Shown here: piece by piece, positions 47,811 through 59,700 of the stretch
How the letters are laid out: each line of letters begins with the position of its first letter
Numbering within the stretch: position 1 is the first letter of the stretch
Assembly (NCBI GenBank): GCA_032622095.1
Contig: CP136061.1
Coordinates: forward strand, 196,276,935-196,340,934
Direction of reading: 5' to 3'
Origin: Siphonodentalium dalli
Taxonomy: Eukaryota > Mollusca > Scaphopoda > Gadilida > Siphonodentaliidae
DNA: 64,000 nucleotides
Program-made: the position numbers and the translations under genes
The notes under the pieces: generated by a model
Database searches by the model: none
Seen by the model: only the letters and a program-made list of their open reading frames with translations
What the model was told of the DNA's origin: nothing

Positions 47811-49114
47811 ATGTCAACAAAGATGGCGGACATGAAAGAAACTCAGCTCCCACAAGCTGACTCAGATTCAGCTCTTCTCACACAAAATAACAATCCTGCA
47901 AACCAAACGGATACATCTAAAATAAGTAATGACTTCAGTCAACCTCCCGACATGATTGCTACCGTAAATTCCAGTGACAAAGCTCTAAACTTAAATGTTT
48001 CACAAGTCGCCATGGATACAGTGTCAAATATTATAAATTCAGTTGCTGATGTCAGCTATGATTTCTCGTCAAGCCAGGGTGCTACTCCAAAGCCTACATT
48101 TGGTAAATCCATATTCGACTCACCATGCCAGCCACCATAATCTTACTTATATACTTTAAATGTTGTGTCTGAAAATATGAGGTCCTTCAGATCAAGTGAA
48201 AAAAAGAAACGTAAAACATTAAATGATGATTCTGATAACCTTGATAAGCACATAAATAGAACAATAAAAGATCAGATAAGTGTGTGCATGAAGACAGAAT
48301 TTGAGACATTAACAAATCAGATGAGAAGCCTATCAAACATGTTTGGTCAAATGAACAAAACCATAGAAGAATCAGTGATGACTAGTCTTACAAACACACA
48401 ACAGGAGATAAATTCAGTGAAAGACGAAGTGACATCCATGAAAACTGAGGTACATACACTAAAAATGGAGGTACAACAACTAAAATCTGAAAATGCTGAA
48501 CTTCAGGTTAAAGCTGCAAAAAAAATCAAATGTGAAACTGTGCGAGACAGATATTTCTTGGGTAAATGACCTAGTGGATAGAAAATTCAATGAGGCCGTA
48601 AAGCACAGTGACATCTTATTCGAGAAAGGAGAACAGTATAGCAGGACAAATTGCCTTAGATTCCATAATGTACCAGTCCCTAACCACATAACCAATCCCA
48701 AGGATATAAATGCCAAAAAAATCATCACAGAACTTTGTGGAGAAATACTTGGAGTGATGCTGCACCCAACGGACATCAGCAATGCACACCCCCTTGGTGC
48801 CATAAAATCTGGAGCCTCAAAACAAAATGATTCTGCACTACCTCTGCAAGAACATGTCAACTAATTGCTCGATTTAGCAATTGGTATGCTCGAAGAGATG
48901 TGTTTGCTAATAAGAAAAACTTAAAAGGCAAAAGCAAAATCATTATTACAGAGGATCTTACTGAATCGAGGCGTATGATTGTAAAAGAACTAGCAGACAA
49001 AAAGGCCACAAAATAGCAGCATACTGGACCTTCAAAGGGAAAATCTATGCCAAGAAAACTGAAGAGTCAAACAAAGTGCAGCTAAAGACCATCGAGGAAG
49101 CAAAGAGCTTCTAA
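47811..49114 (+). pseudogene. Orphan L1-type ORF1, lightly decayed
   Basis: Starts ATG at 47811 (MSTKMADMKETQ…), with a Ser/Asp/Asn-rich N-terminus. The same frame continues past a TAA at 48138-48140 into a long coiled coil (about 48240-48530; NTQQEINSVKDEVTSMKTEV and similar heptads). A frameshift near 48540 leads to an RRM-like part (GEQYSRTNCLRFHNV). Two more shifts (about 48840 and 49010) lead to the C-terminal domain (LIARFSNWYARRDVF, IIITEDLTESRR, YWTFKGKIYAKK) and a stop at 49112. The layout coiled coil-RRM-CTD is that of L1-like ORF1 RNA chaperones. No ORF2 lies downstream. Confidence 0.75.
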
Positions 49115-50268
49115 TGAACTATTTGTCTCCATAAAATGTTAATCATCCTGTTTCCCACTACCTTCACTATCTACAACCTGAGTACGTGTCTACTCAACTG
49201 ATATATTTAAATCTGAATGAATATTCTTAAAAGACCCCACCCTTTATATCTTTATATCGTTCAAGATAAACGACATAGAATAAATAACCATATCTGCATT
49301 TATCCCACGAATACTTGCCAGTAAAAGGGAGACTCAGCTCCCACACAGCCCATTTGGGCCAAATAGATAAATCATCCAGTTTAGTTCTAACAATAAAATT
49401 GACAACCTGACCCAAATTTAATTACATGTACTTAAAATCAGAAGATTTCCTCGTTAACTCCCCAACACTGCATGAAATCAGTATATTTACTAAACTGATA
49501 GTAAAGCATGTTAAATGAACTAATATTTCTCCTTTTAAAACATACCAATTGACTTAATAGGCCAAAAACCAAGTGAATATTTTTGGGATTGTGTATCTCT
49601 TTTGTGTTTCTTCCAAGATCTTTCTGTCTTTGAAAAACATAATAATTGCTTTATTTGATAGATAATCAAATATAGACATTCTGCATTTTTTTCTAGGACA
49701 AAAATATCTATTCACAACTAGGTTAGCAATTGTTACAAATTATTCCAACTTTACAACATTCATATATGCTTTTACACTGAGTCGCACAATGTTTTTCCCA
49801 CTGTAATTCTGCTGCCTGAGCTAAACATCTAATTCCCAAAGAAAAGAAAAACAAAATTTCATCAAATATTTAAGTTGGGTTAGTTGCTGAAAAGCTGGCT
49901 GAAGAGATATAGAATCCTTAAAAGTACACTGAATATGCTTAAGAATGAATTGTAGACTATTCTAACTGAAACTAGCTCTGCTTGATGAATCTTAAAGCAT
50001 TAATTACAATGCTCTCATTCTATCCAAATTTCTGGTAAAACCATATTATATTTTATTTTGAGCACATGCGCCACCTCCATTCCCATGCATGACAGCGGAC
50101 CAGAACTATTTGAAAGTAATTAAGAAAACCACATGGGAATCTAGCATCATTGAGACTTTTACCCATCAACTGATCTTCACATAATTTACTGGGAAAATAG
50201 ATTGTTACCAGATCAACAAGTAATTGTCACCCCCTAAAACATATAACATTATACCAAGATCTGCTCCG
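49115..50268. other. AT-rich spacer after the orphan ORF1
   Basis: No endonuclease or reverse-transcriptase motif was found, and no gene. Confidence 0.5.
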
Positions 50269-51057
50269 GAGTCAATTGCATGGTGGCTCTTCTATCTATA
50301 TATTACCATACTACCTCTTTAAATATTATATATAATAAATAATCTGATATAGCCAAATTATGTATTTATAAATGTATTGTATGTATTTATAGTTGTATTG
50401 TACGTGCAAGAAGCAGCAAGTCATGGCACCATAATCCTCAACCCGGTTAAGGTAGCTAAATTGACAACATGAATGATGTGTGTATCCAGTCAAATCAAAT
50501 CTGTGTCTACTTGAATGCCCAATCACCCAACTTAAGTTGTAAAGTACAAATATCTGTATTGCCTAGTTTTCCATGATTAACTAATCAGAAACTGGTATAA
50601 ACTATTGTATATTAACAACACATGTAGTACTGGATCGTGTGTTGGGCTGCATCATATAGGGCTATGCCTCCTTTTATTACCCCTTCCACCAACCTTTCGG
50701 GAAGAGGAAAGTCATAGGGGAGAGCCTATACCCCTGACTGGTCTTCAAGCATTATGCTTATCGAGATGACCAGTCTCGTGATGCATTCAAACACACATCT
50801 TTGGACCATATGATAATTAATACAAATAATCTACACATCAACTTCTTCCACTTAAATTTTTCGGGAAGATTTTGCAACTGTGGGCAAAAAACTAAATATA
50901 GGAACAAGATATGTTGAACCATTGCCCAATTTCTACCTCAAAACTGTTTAACTATCATCCATATATAAAAGTGATTAGTTCAATTTAGTTGAATCATACA
51001 TAGAATGAGAATTTTGACAATTTCCAATAGACAACTCTAGTTGAGATTAAAGGTACT

Positions 51058-51508
51058 CAATCCGATTCGACGGTCCCCATATCGTCAGATTCCAACAACA
51101 ACAAAAAATTTATCGGAATCGATTAATTGCCCAAAAACAAAAACAAAAATAAAAACAAACAAACAAAAAATAATGCTAACCACAGTCAACTATAGTATAA
51201 CATTGCCCTAAACCTGTTATTTATCAACGTTCTGTTCAACGAAATTTGGTCAGTTCTCTAATATCTGACACAAAAAATGCCACTGGATTTTAGAGTTATC
51301 GATCTTCATCCCCTATCTGGTCAGATAAGTTCTTCTCGTCGACAGTTTACTGGGCCACTTGAAATTAAAATAATTGATTTCAAACATCGATATCTGATGA
51401 TTCCTAGCTTTGATGGATGGGTTCCACGACTCGAATCAATTATTTTTTTTACCCCCGAAGCAAAGGAAATAGTAATTTGCGAGCGCAAATTCGGATTGAG
51501 TACCTTTA
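51058..51508. mobile_element. Non-autonomous TIR element, 451 bp
   Basis: TAAAGGTACTCAATCCGA at the left end is the exact reverse complement of TCGGATTGAGTACCTTTA at the right end (18 bp). It shares its left ~230 nt with the right end of 17482-18128. It contains an A-rich stretch (51130-51175) and no transposase. Target duplication unclear. Confidence 0.8.
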
Positions 51509-51699
51509 CGAATAGACGAGTTAGTTTTTCATCTATTTAAATTGGTATGCACCTATTGAGAAAAAAACACCATAAATAAATAAAGGAAATAAAAAAAAAT
51601 AAAATATATATATATATAAAATGTTAATACCATCAAGTACAAGCTTATTTGGTTTTACTGGATACTGTGTATTGTTCTGCCACCATACTAGAACTGCTA

Positions 51700-52172
51700 T
51701 AGGGCAATTCCACGTGACTGACATTACATTCAAAGAACTTTTTCCAGTCCAGATTCAATGTGATGATACGAGCAACAGAAATAACTATAAAATCTTACTT
51801 CAATGTGTGACTTTGGTTTGTGCCAGGGTGCACCCAAATAGGTGCATTATTCTGAATTTAGTCAAGCGATGATAACATGGCATCATTCAATGTTAGCGTG
51901 ACTGACATTACATGAAAATATCAAGGCAATGTTCCAACATGTTTTCAAATTAAATTTGTCTTAAATTTAAAGAAACTCACTTGATTCTCTTTGTTAATTT
52001 TTCATGGTATATATTTCAAGATCATGTAAAAGCAAAATTTAAGCTTGGAACCAAAATGAAATATTTTGTTGTTGACCAAAGTATGCGTGACTGACATTAC
52101 ACTAATTTCGTTTAGACAATATGCAAGATTAAATTTTTCACATATTTCTTTCTGCGTCGTGGAATTGCCCTA
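51700..52172. mobile_element. Tc/mariner-like MITE, 473 bp, with TA target duplication and an empty site in the window
   Basis: Ends TAGGGCAATTCCACG and CGTGGAATTGCCCTA are perfect inverted repeats, flanked by TA (51698-51699; 52173-52174). The duplicated copy B carries the uninterrupted site GAACTGC-TA-CATGTG at 52720, so insertion into TA is directly visible. The interior holds three copies of CGTGACTGACATTACA (51713, about 51897, about 52086). No transposase. Confidence 0.9.
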
Positions 52173-52528
52173 TACATGTATGTGTCTTAACACCATTATT
52201 CGAGTCAATTGCATGGTGGCCCTACTCTCAATATATTATTATATGCTTCCTTATTGTGAATTTATATGTTACAAATGATGTGATACAAACAAATTATGTA
52301 TTTATAGATGTATTGTATGTGTAAGTAGCAGCAGGCACAAAATCCTCAACCCGGTTAAGGTACATGTACAGGTAGTAAATTTGACAACATGAATGTAGCA
52401 TGTATCCAGCCCAATCAAATCTGTGTCTACTTTAATGACGGATCGCACAACTTTAGAAAGTAGAAATATTAGTATTGCCTAATTGGTATGCACATATTAA
52501 AAAAATAAATAAAACAAATAGATAAAAA

Positions 52529-52564
<36 letters not shown>

Positions 52565-52760
52565 AATCAATAAAATTAATAATAATTAACAAATAAAAGA
52601 AATAAAATAAATAAATAACAAATTCGATAGCATACAAGTACAGTATGCTTATTTGGCTCTACTGGATACATTCTCCAAACAGAAAACTGTGTATTGTTCT
52701 GCCGCTATTCTAGAACTGCTACATGTGTTTAAGACCTTAATAAGGTGGCTGGGGGCAGAA

Positions 52761-53249
52761 ACCGCAACATGTGTCGGTGCAAATAAGATTATGGCTCATG
52801 GGAAAAGATTTTAAAAAACAAAAAACATTGGAGTAATTAATCGAAACCTAAATTAGTATCATATAGGATACCGGTACAGCTCAACCATCTGACACTTGGA
52901 TGAAGTTTAAAACACCTGAGCTAGCGTAAATAATTCCCAGCCACCAGTGTAAGGGATAGATCATGGTTATTGCATTGCCACCGGGGAGGTGGGAATGAAA
53001 TAACTATGATTTTTTTTTTTTTTACACCCAAGTAAATTTTCGACACAGTGAACTGGTACCTGTTAGTGTGACTGAGGCCTGAATACATTTACCAAGTATA
53101 CACATGCCTGTCTACATGTACCTACTCACCTATCTACTGATATATAATTTCAGTGCAAAAATACTAAGTATTATTATATATACTAAATTACTTCAACATG
53201 CGAGTTCACAACCTTTCTTCCCCAGTCCCAGAAATATGCACTGCACAGT
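52761..53249. other. Spacer
   Basis: No gene seen; a T-run lies near 53010. Confidence 0.5.
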
Positions 53250-53288
53250 CTCATATATATTTTGAAGACCTCTGTCTGTATGTTTGTT

Positions 53289-53324
<36 letters not shown>

Positions 53325-53803
53325 ATTTATACAAATCTACGATTCTCGACCGATCGGGACGAAACTTGGTACGTGTGTGTAGTTTGACCAGGCGGTGAAC
53401 GTTGTCGTATTGGCGAGCCCGTGCGGCGCCGCTTCGCGCATGCGCAGACGAGATCTCGGAAACGGGTAGAGCTATCGACTTGAAATTTGCTATGTGAATG
53501 TATCTTGCCCCGGATATGAATTTTATCGGGTCGCCGAGCCCGTGCGACGCCAGCTTCGCGCATGCGCAGACGAGATATCGGAAACGGGTGGAGCTATCGA
53601 CTTGAAATTTGGTATGTGAATGTATCTTGCCCCGGATACGAATTGTATCGGGTCGCCGAACCCGTGCGACGCCAGCTTCGCGCATGCGCAGACCAGATCT
53701 CGGAAACGGGTAGAGCTATCGACTTGAAATTTGGTTTTTGAATAGCCCGGACAACAAAATTTGGTTTTTGAATAGCCCGGACAACGTCGGGCTCATCGGC
53801 TAG
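53250..53803 (+). mobile_element. Non-autonomous Helitron-like element with internal minisatellite
   Basis: The 5' part is TC-rich (TCTCATATATATTTTGAAGA) followed by a (TGTC)n microsatellite at 53283-53323. Then come three 121-bp repeats (GAGATCTCGGAAACGGGTAG near 53450, 53571, 53692), each with CTTCGCGCATGCGCAGAC. The 3' end has the hairpin AGCCCGG-ACAACGT-CGGGCT followed closely by CTAG and then T (53800-53804), matching the Helitron 3' rule of hairpin plus CTRR before a T. The exact 5' end is estimated. A 26-bp unit before the hairpin is duplicated. This is the layout of Helitron-associated tandem-repeat elements in invertebrates. Confidence 0.65.
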
Positions 53804-53879
53804 TCTATGATATAAAATACACTAGTACTTTTTCTTTTAGTTTGTACTTTTTACCACAAATGATAAGTAATTAGTTTAA

Positions 53880-55405
53880 GGGGATGGTAAAGTTTGGTCA
53901 AGATGGCCACCGCGGATTGCACCCTACCTCCAGATGATTAATAATTACTCACCGGCCATAGAATGGATAAACTTCATATTTTTCACACATAATAATCAAT
54001 AATAAACAAAGATCTTGTCATTAGTAGAGAAATTATAGCTGTTAGAATTTACTCGCGGTAGAGTGACAAAAATTCATGTCCCCAAACGGCGTTTCTCCAG
54101 TTCCAATGGTTAACTTTTTGTACAAACTGAACAGTCAAAATGGTCCTATAAGAATCTGGCTAGAGACAAGGAGACATCATTTTGAGGAAAAACAAGAACT
54201 TTCCCAAATACCCTGCCTGTGAAAATAGTACTGTCATCCTGAATAATGACAAAATGTCCTCCATTTGCATTGTTTACATTCTTAGGAACTATTTTTCTTG
54301 GTATGGGAGACCATAATATCCTAACATTATTTTGCGATAGCCGATACACAAGCCATGGGGGCGGGGCGGCCATGATTACAAACAAACCCAACCGTCAATA
54401 CTAGAATACGATTACGAATGGAAATCGATCAGTATAGACAATCGCGCATGGGATCAAGCTTTTGATTATGCCCATCAATATATATGGGTTATAAGCTATA
54501 TGATTGTACCTGATAACCGACAATTTCTCGATTAATTTACATTCAAATGTTATTAAACGTATTTTCCTCCACAATGTTTTTATCCCAGTGCACCAAAATA
54601 GAATTGACCGGAAGTGAACTCGCACAAGGAGTCCGTCGTAAAATATGACATATTTCGTCGGTATACGGTACTTTCCTATTCATAAATATGTTTTTATATA
54701 GGCTATTTGATTTTAGAATAATACAATATTCTGAAACATGTAAGTTTTCTATTTATGTGATTTGCGTACTAATACGACATCTTGTAATCTCGCTTTCGAC
54801 TATAGACTGGTAATTCTAAAAATAAAATATCAACATTTCCATCTGTAAACAGCACAAAACTTCATAAATCGTGGGTAATCAAGCAACTAAATTAATTCCA
54901 ACAACTGAAATAAACTGAAAGCATCGATTTCATATCATAAACTTGCCCGATTGCAGGATCGGATTGCTTTTCTGGTCGATTTTCATGTACCTGCCGCGAA
55001 TTAAAAAATGACAACAACGTCATGAACATGTGTTTACAATTGAAATATGGCGACTGGCTCCCAAGAAAAACTGACACGTTTTAGCGGACGTTTTGCAAAC
55101 GATACATTGAACATTAATCTAAAGCATAGCTCCTTGGCTCTTAACGGTATGTCACTTATCATAATGGGCTGCCTAATGATACTGTTGAAGTTATAGTTTT
55201 TCACATTTGAATGCCAAAACAATGACATAATATTGCAGATATACTCTGTTTCAAAGTCATTTTTCTGGTACAAAAAGCTTTTTAGCTCACATCTATATAT
55301 TATCTCTATGTTGTTATATCTATTTCTGTCTGCTTTTATGTGAAAAATACCAATTTTGTCAGCCCGATTCCAGACATTTTTTATGAAACAGACTTTGCCA
55401 TCCCC
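53880..55405. mobile_element. TTAA-flanked non-autonomous DNA transposon, 1526 bp
   Basis: TTAA (53876-53879) then GGGGATGGTAAAGTTTG; at the other end CAGACTTTGCCATCCCC then TTAA (55406-55409). TIRs pair over about 17 bp with two mismatches. TTAA duplication suggests a piggyBac-type transposase, but these TIRs differ from those at 27060, so it is a separate family. Short minus-strand frames inside (for example 54146-54391) show no transposase motif. Confidence 0.75.
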
Positions 55406-55409
55406 TTAA

Positions 55410-56746
55410 GTAGGAGTCTGAGCAAAGGGATAGCACATGATTTATAAATTTCCAAGATTCTTTGCTTTATTAATTTAATATCATATTTGTTCCAAGAAAC
55501 CAAAGCTCCACAAATGACACAGACGAGCAATAATATATTATCAGTGTACTTCAGAAATTGTATCTAATTACTATTGCAGCGCACATGTCACTCAAAACTT
55601 GTCTGGCAAAGCCATTGAGCGAAACAGAGTAAATTAGCATGACCTAATTACATTATCCTCAAAATCAACATCAGACGTGAAAACTCTGCCGGTTGTTTTT
55701 AAAAGTCTGTACCATTTCAAACAAACGACTAATTAAAACAGGACAAACACATGTTACAAATAATAAAACCACTAGTACCTGTCAATATATGTTATGCATG
55801 CAAAGCGCAACCTAATTACACACATTTCCCGGTTTTAGTTGCAAGAAATCCGAAAAAGCATGTTGCCGAAAAGAAATCAAACTACGTCACGCCTGAATGA
55901 TCTGAATACAGAATATTGAAGAAATGTATGACAACCCGTAGAGACAAAAATTACATATATCGCACATCTTTTGGGAACCGCGGTCCACTTAATTTGATTT
56001 AAATGCGGAAAAATATCAACTACGCTCATATGAACCACTCTTTATATTCCTGCACTGCTAAGATAATACATGTATGTATAACTAGACCAAATAGGCCTAC
56101 TGGCTACGGGCCCAAATGAACGTACGCGTAGATCTCAAGCAAGGTCGCCCATATGCACAATCGTAAGACTACATGTAATATGCGCAATAAAGATAAACTG
56201 ATATTTGCCTCACGATATTTCACGATATCATAACTAAATTGTGTCATTACAACCATATATCCAGGTATAAACCTTACTAGGTCCGGATCTGAGCGAGCCT
56301 TATTAAATCTTAATGGCTACAAATTGAATAGTGGCTATAAAATCCGATTAAAATTCATTTTCACTCAGAAACTTAAGGTCCGGACCGTACATCCTGTCTA
56401 TCATCCCCGTCCCAAACAAAAACAAAAGCACACGTCAGTCGAAACATGATGGAACCTCACCGCAATCGCACCATCCTGCACCATAACTATCACCACACAC
56501 TTGTTATTTCCATTTACATATATGTTTGTGTAGTTATAACCTTTCATGTTGTTTCCATGTTTTGTATATATCAGAGGTTGCATAACCTATTCACACATAC
56601 AGCTCCGATACACTGTCTATCACACAACTGTGCAAAGTCTAAGTGCCAGGTGCCAACGTTGAAATTAACAAAGACAATGTCCTCTTCTCCAGTCACGAAG
56701 CCCATTTGCTGCTCATTACTCATTTCGAATCACCGACTAAAATATA
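55410..56746. other. Sequence upstream of the CR1-group ORF
   Basis: No ORF1-like protein is recognised. The last few hundred bases may be the LINE's 5' untranslated region, but its 5' end could not be fixed. Confidence 0.4.
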
Positions 56747-59700
56747 ATGACCTGTTCGATACAGCAGTATAGAGCAGCAATTGGACTTTTTGACTCGAAG
56801 AAGAAGACACCCAAGATCCTTGTGGCTAACGGCGAAACTCTGAAATATAGCTTCCGGACACAAAATTTTAAATTATTATTCATTTCAACCTTTCTCATCT
56901 TGATACTATCAGGTGACATTGAGATTAACCCCGGACCTGCCATAAATCAAATAAATCACACAATTTCAATTTTCCAGTACAATATCAGAAGTATTCGAAA
57001 TAAACTAGAAAAAATTGTTCATATGATCAATGATTTCGATGTTCTGTGTTTCAGCGAAACTCACCTGGACCCATCTTTCTCTTCAGAAAAAATAAAAATT
57101 CCTGGTTACCAAGATCCTGTTCGAAAGGATCGCGACTGTCGCGGTGGAGGAATATGTGTAATGTTCGCGACACACATCATATATAGGCGTAGATATGAAC
57201 TAGAATTTGACTCGTCAATATTATGGTTTGAAATATTCTCTAAGAAAAGTCATATGCTACTGGGAATGTCATATAGATCAGACCAGTACTGTGATCCAAA
57301 CTATTGGGTGTACTTAGAATCATCGATATCAGACGCACTTGACATAACCGAAAATATTATTATCACGGGTGACTACAATTCCAACCTTCTAGACAATTCC
57401 TCTAAGTTGAAGGAAATAATAGACCGATATAGCATCAAAAACGTTATAACTTCCCCTACAAGAGTGGCACAATCATCGAGTACATTATTAGACCCAATTA
57501 TTATCGGCAATTCCCTTCGTGTACTAGAAGCTGAAGTAATAAACCCGGGAGTCTCTGACCACTTAGGTGTATATGTGTCATTAGCTTATGATTATTCACA
57601 AGTAACTTCGTTCCAGAGAGTAGTATGGAACTACTCCAGAGCAAATTTTGAAAGAGCCAACGAAATACTCGGTAACACAAACTGGGATGATCTCCTTAAG
57701 TGCCTCGACACCGATTCAGATACCATACTTTTCCAAAATAAATTTATGTCAGTAATGAACGATACAGTTCCCCAATCCACTGTTACGGTTCGGCCCAAGG
57801 ATAAAATCTGGTTCAACTCAGAAATCCGAAGAGAAATTCGCAAACGCGAAAGACTACGTACCAAAGCCATAAATAATAATAATCCCAACACATGGCAAAA
57901 ATATAGGCAATGTCGAAATAAAGTAAATAACATGAAAAATTTCTCGAAATCAAAATTTGATGAAAAATTGGAAGACCGCATGAAAGAATCATCATCTCCC
58001 CGAGAATTCTGGCAACTAATGAATTACCTACTATGTAAAAAGAAAACAACGAATGTTCCACCCCTATACTGCTCGAATGCCCATATAAATACCATAAACG
58101 TAAATGAAACCGTGTACGCGACTGATGATCTTGACAAGGCTAACATATTAAACCAGAGCTTCATTTCTAACTCATCAATAAACGACTCAAACCACAGTTT
58201 ACCTGTGTTCAATTCTCGTTGTAACAACACGATGGAGGACTTTGAGTTCACCGAAGATGAAATAATTTTGGCAATTAACTCACTTAAATTAAACAAAGCC
58301 CATGGCTACGATGGAATCAGTGCAAAAATGCTCCTTGCTACCGCAGAATCAATTGCTCGTCCATTAGTTTTAATCTTCAGAAAATCTCTTGATAGCATGA
58401 CATTTGTATGGAAAAAGGCTAATGTTGTCCCCATCTTTAAAAAAGACGACCCCGCTGATAGCAAGAACTATCGTCCTATTTCCCTTCTACCCTGCTTGGG
58501 AAAAATATTTGAGAAAGTTGTATTAAAACAGATCAGCGATTTCTTTAAAAAAAACGAACTACTATTCTTACGTCAATCGGGTTTCATGCCATGGCAAAGC
58601 ACTTCCCATCAACTCATAGATCTATACAATCACCTGTGTCAATCTCTCGACAATGGACTGTATACATGTTCTATTTTTTGTGATATATCAAAGGCATTCG
58701 AGAGAGTTTGGCACAGGGGACTAATACATAAACTTTCAAGTTATGGAGTTCGTGGTAAATCTTTGAAATGGCTAGGAGACTATTTAAATAACCGACAGCA
58801 GCGCGTATTAGTTAACAACAGCTTTTCTAGCTATGAGATCATCCCAGCGGGCGTGCCTCAAGCCTCAATCCTAGGCCCTTTTCTATTTTTGGTTTACATC
58901 AATGACTTAGCAGACAACATCTGTTCTGTTACGAGAATGTACGCTGACGACACTTGCATTACTAACGAGCACCATGACCTAAATGAATTGGCGCAAACCA
59001 TGAACAAGGATCTTGAAAACATATCAAGATGGTCAAACAATTGGCTAGTCAATTTTAATCCCTCAAAAACGATGGGCATGTCGTACTCATTGACTGGCAC
59101 ATCCGGCGATACTCCTAATTTAACCTTTAATAATGATACTATATCCTTTGTTGAGACACACAAACACCTCGGTCTTGATCTCGAATCAAATATGTCATGG
59201 AACAATCATATCAATGCAACTATTAAAAGAATAGCCTCGCGTTTATCACAACTAAGAAGATTTAAATACCAGCTCGATAGGAAGACCCTAGAAAACATAT
59301 ATAAAACGTATATTTTACCATTATACGATGTAGTATGGGCAAATGCACCTAAATATCAAATGGATAAACTTGAACGGTTACACATTGATGCAGCCAGAAT
59401 AGTCAGTGGACTCACACGATCAGTCTCTGATATAAACACAATGAAAGAAGTAGGCTGGCCCCCACTGAGGAGGAGGCGTGAATTACACAAATTACAAACT
59501 ATGTACAACATTATCAATCGGAATGCCCCTATTTATCTCACAAACATATTACCACCCAGAATAGCTGACATATCAGAGTATGAATTCAGATATCCCGAAA
59601 AAGTTTACACATATTTCAGTAACACTGAGAATTACAAAAAGTCATTTTTCCCTTCAACCATAATGTTCCTAATGTTTATCCACATGATCATATGTATACA

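Larger units (their letters stand above)
50269..52760 (+). repeat. Tandem segmental duplication (copy A 50269-52201, copy B 52202-52760)
   Basis: Both copies begin GAGTCAATTGCATGGTGG and share AATCCTCAACCCGGTTAAGG, TTGACAACATGAATG, AATTGGTATGCAC, AAGTACA…CTTATTTGG and TGTGTATTGTTCTGCC…TAGAACTGCTACATGTRTG. Copy A is longer because it has gained 51700-52172, a clear TIR element, and about 970 bp between 50565 and 51538 that includes the TIR element 51058-51508. Copy B has a long (TA)n at about 52533-52559. Non-coding. Confidence 0.8.

Noticed and set aside
54146-54391. 81-codon minus-strand frame inside the TTAA element
   Set aside because: No transposase motif and no homologue recognised; could be chance in a 1.5-kb element.
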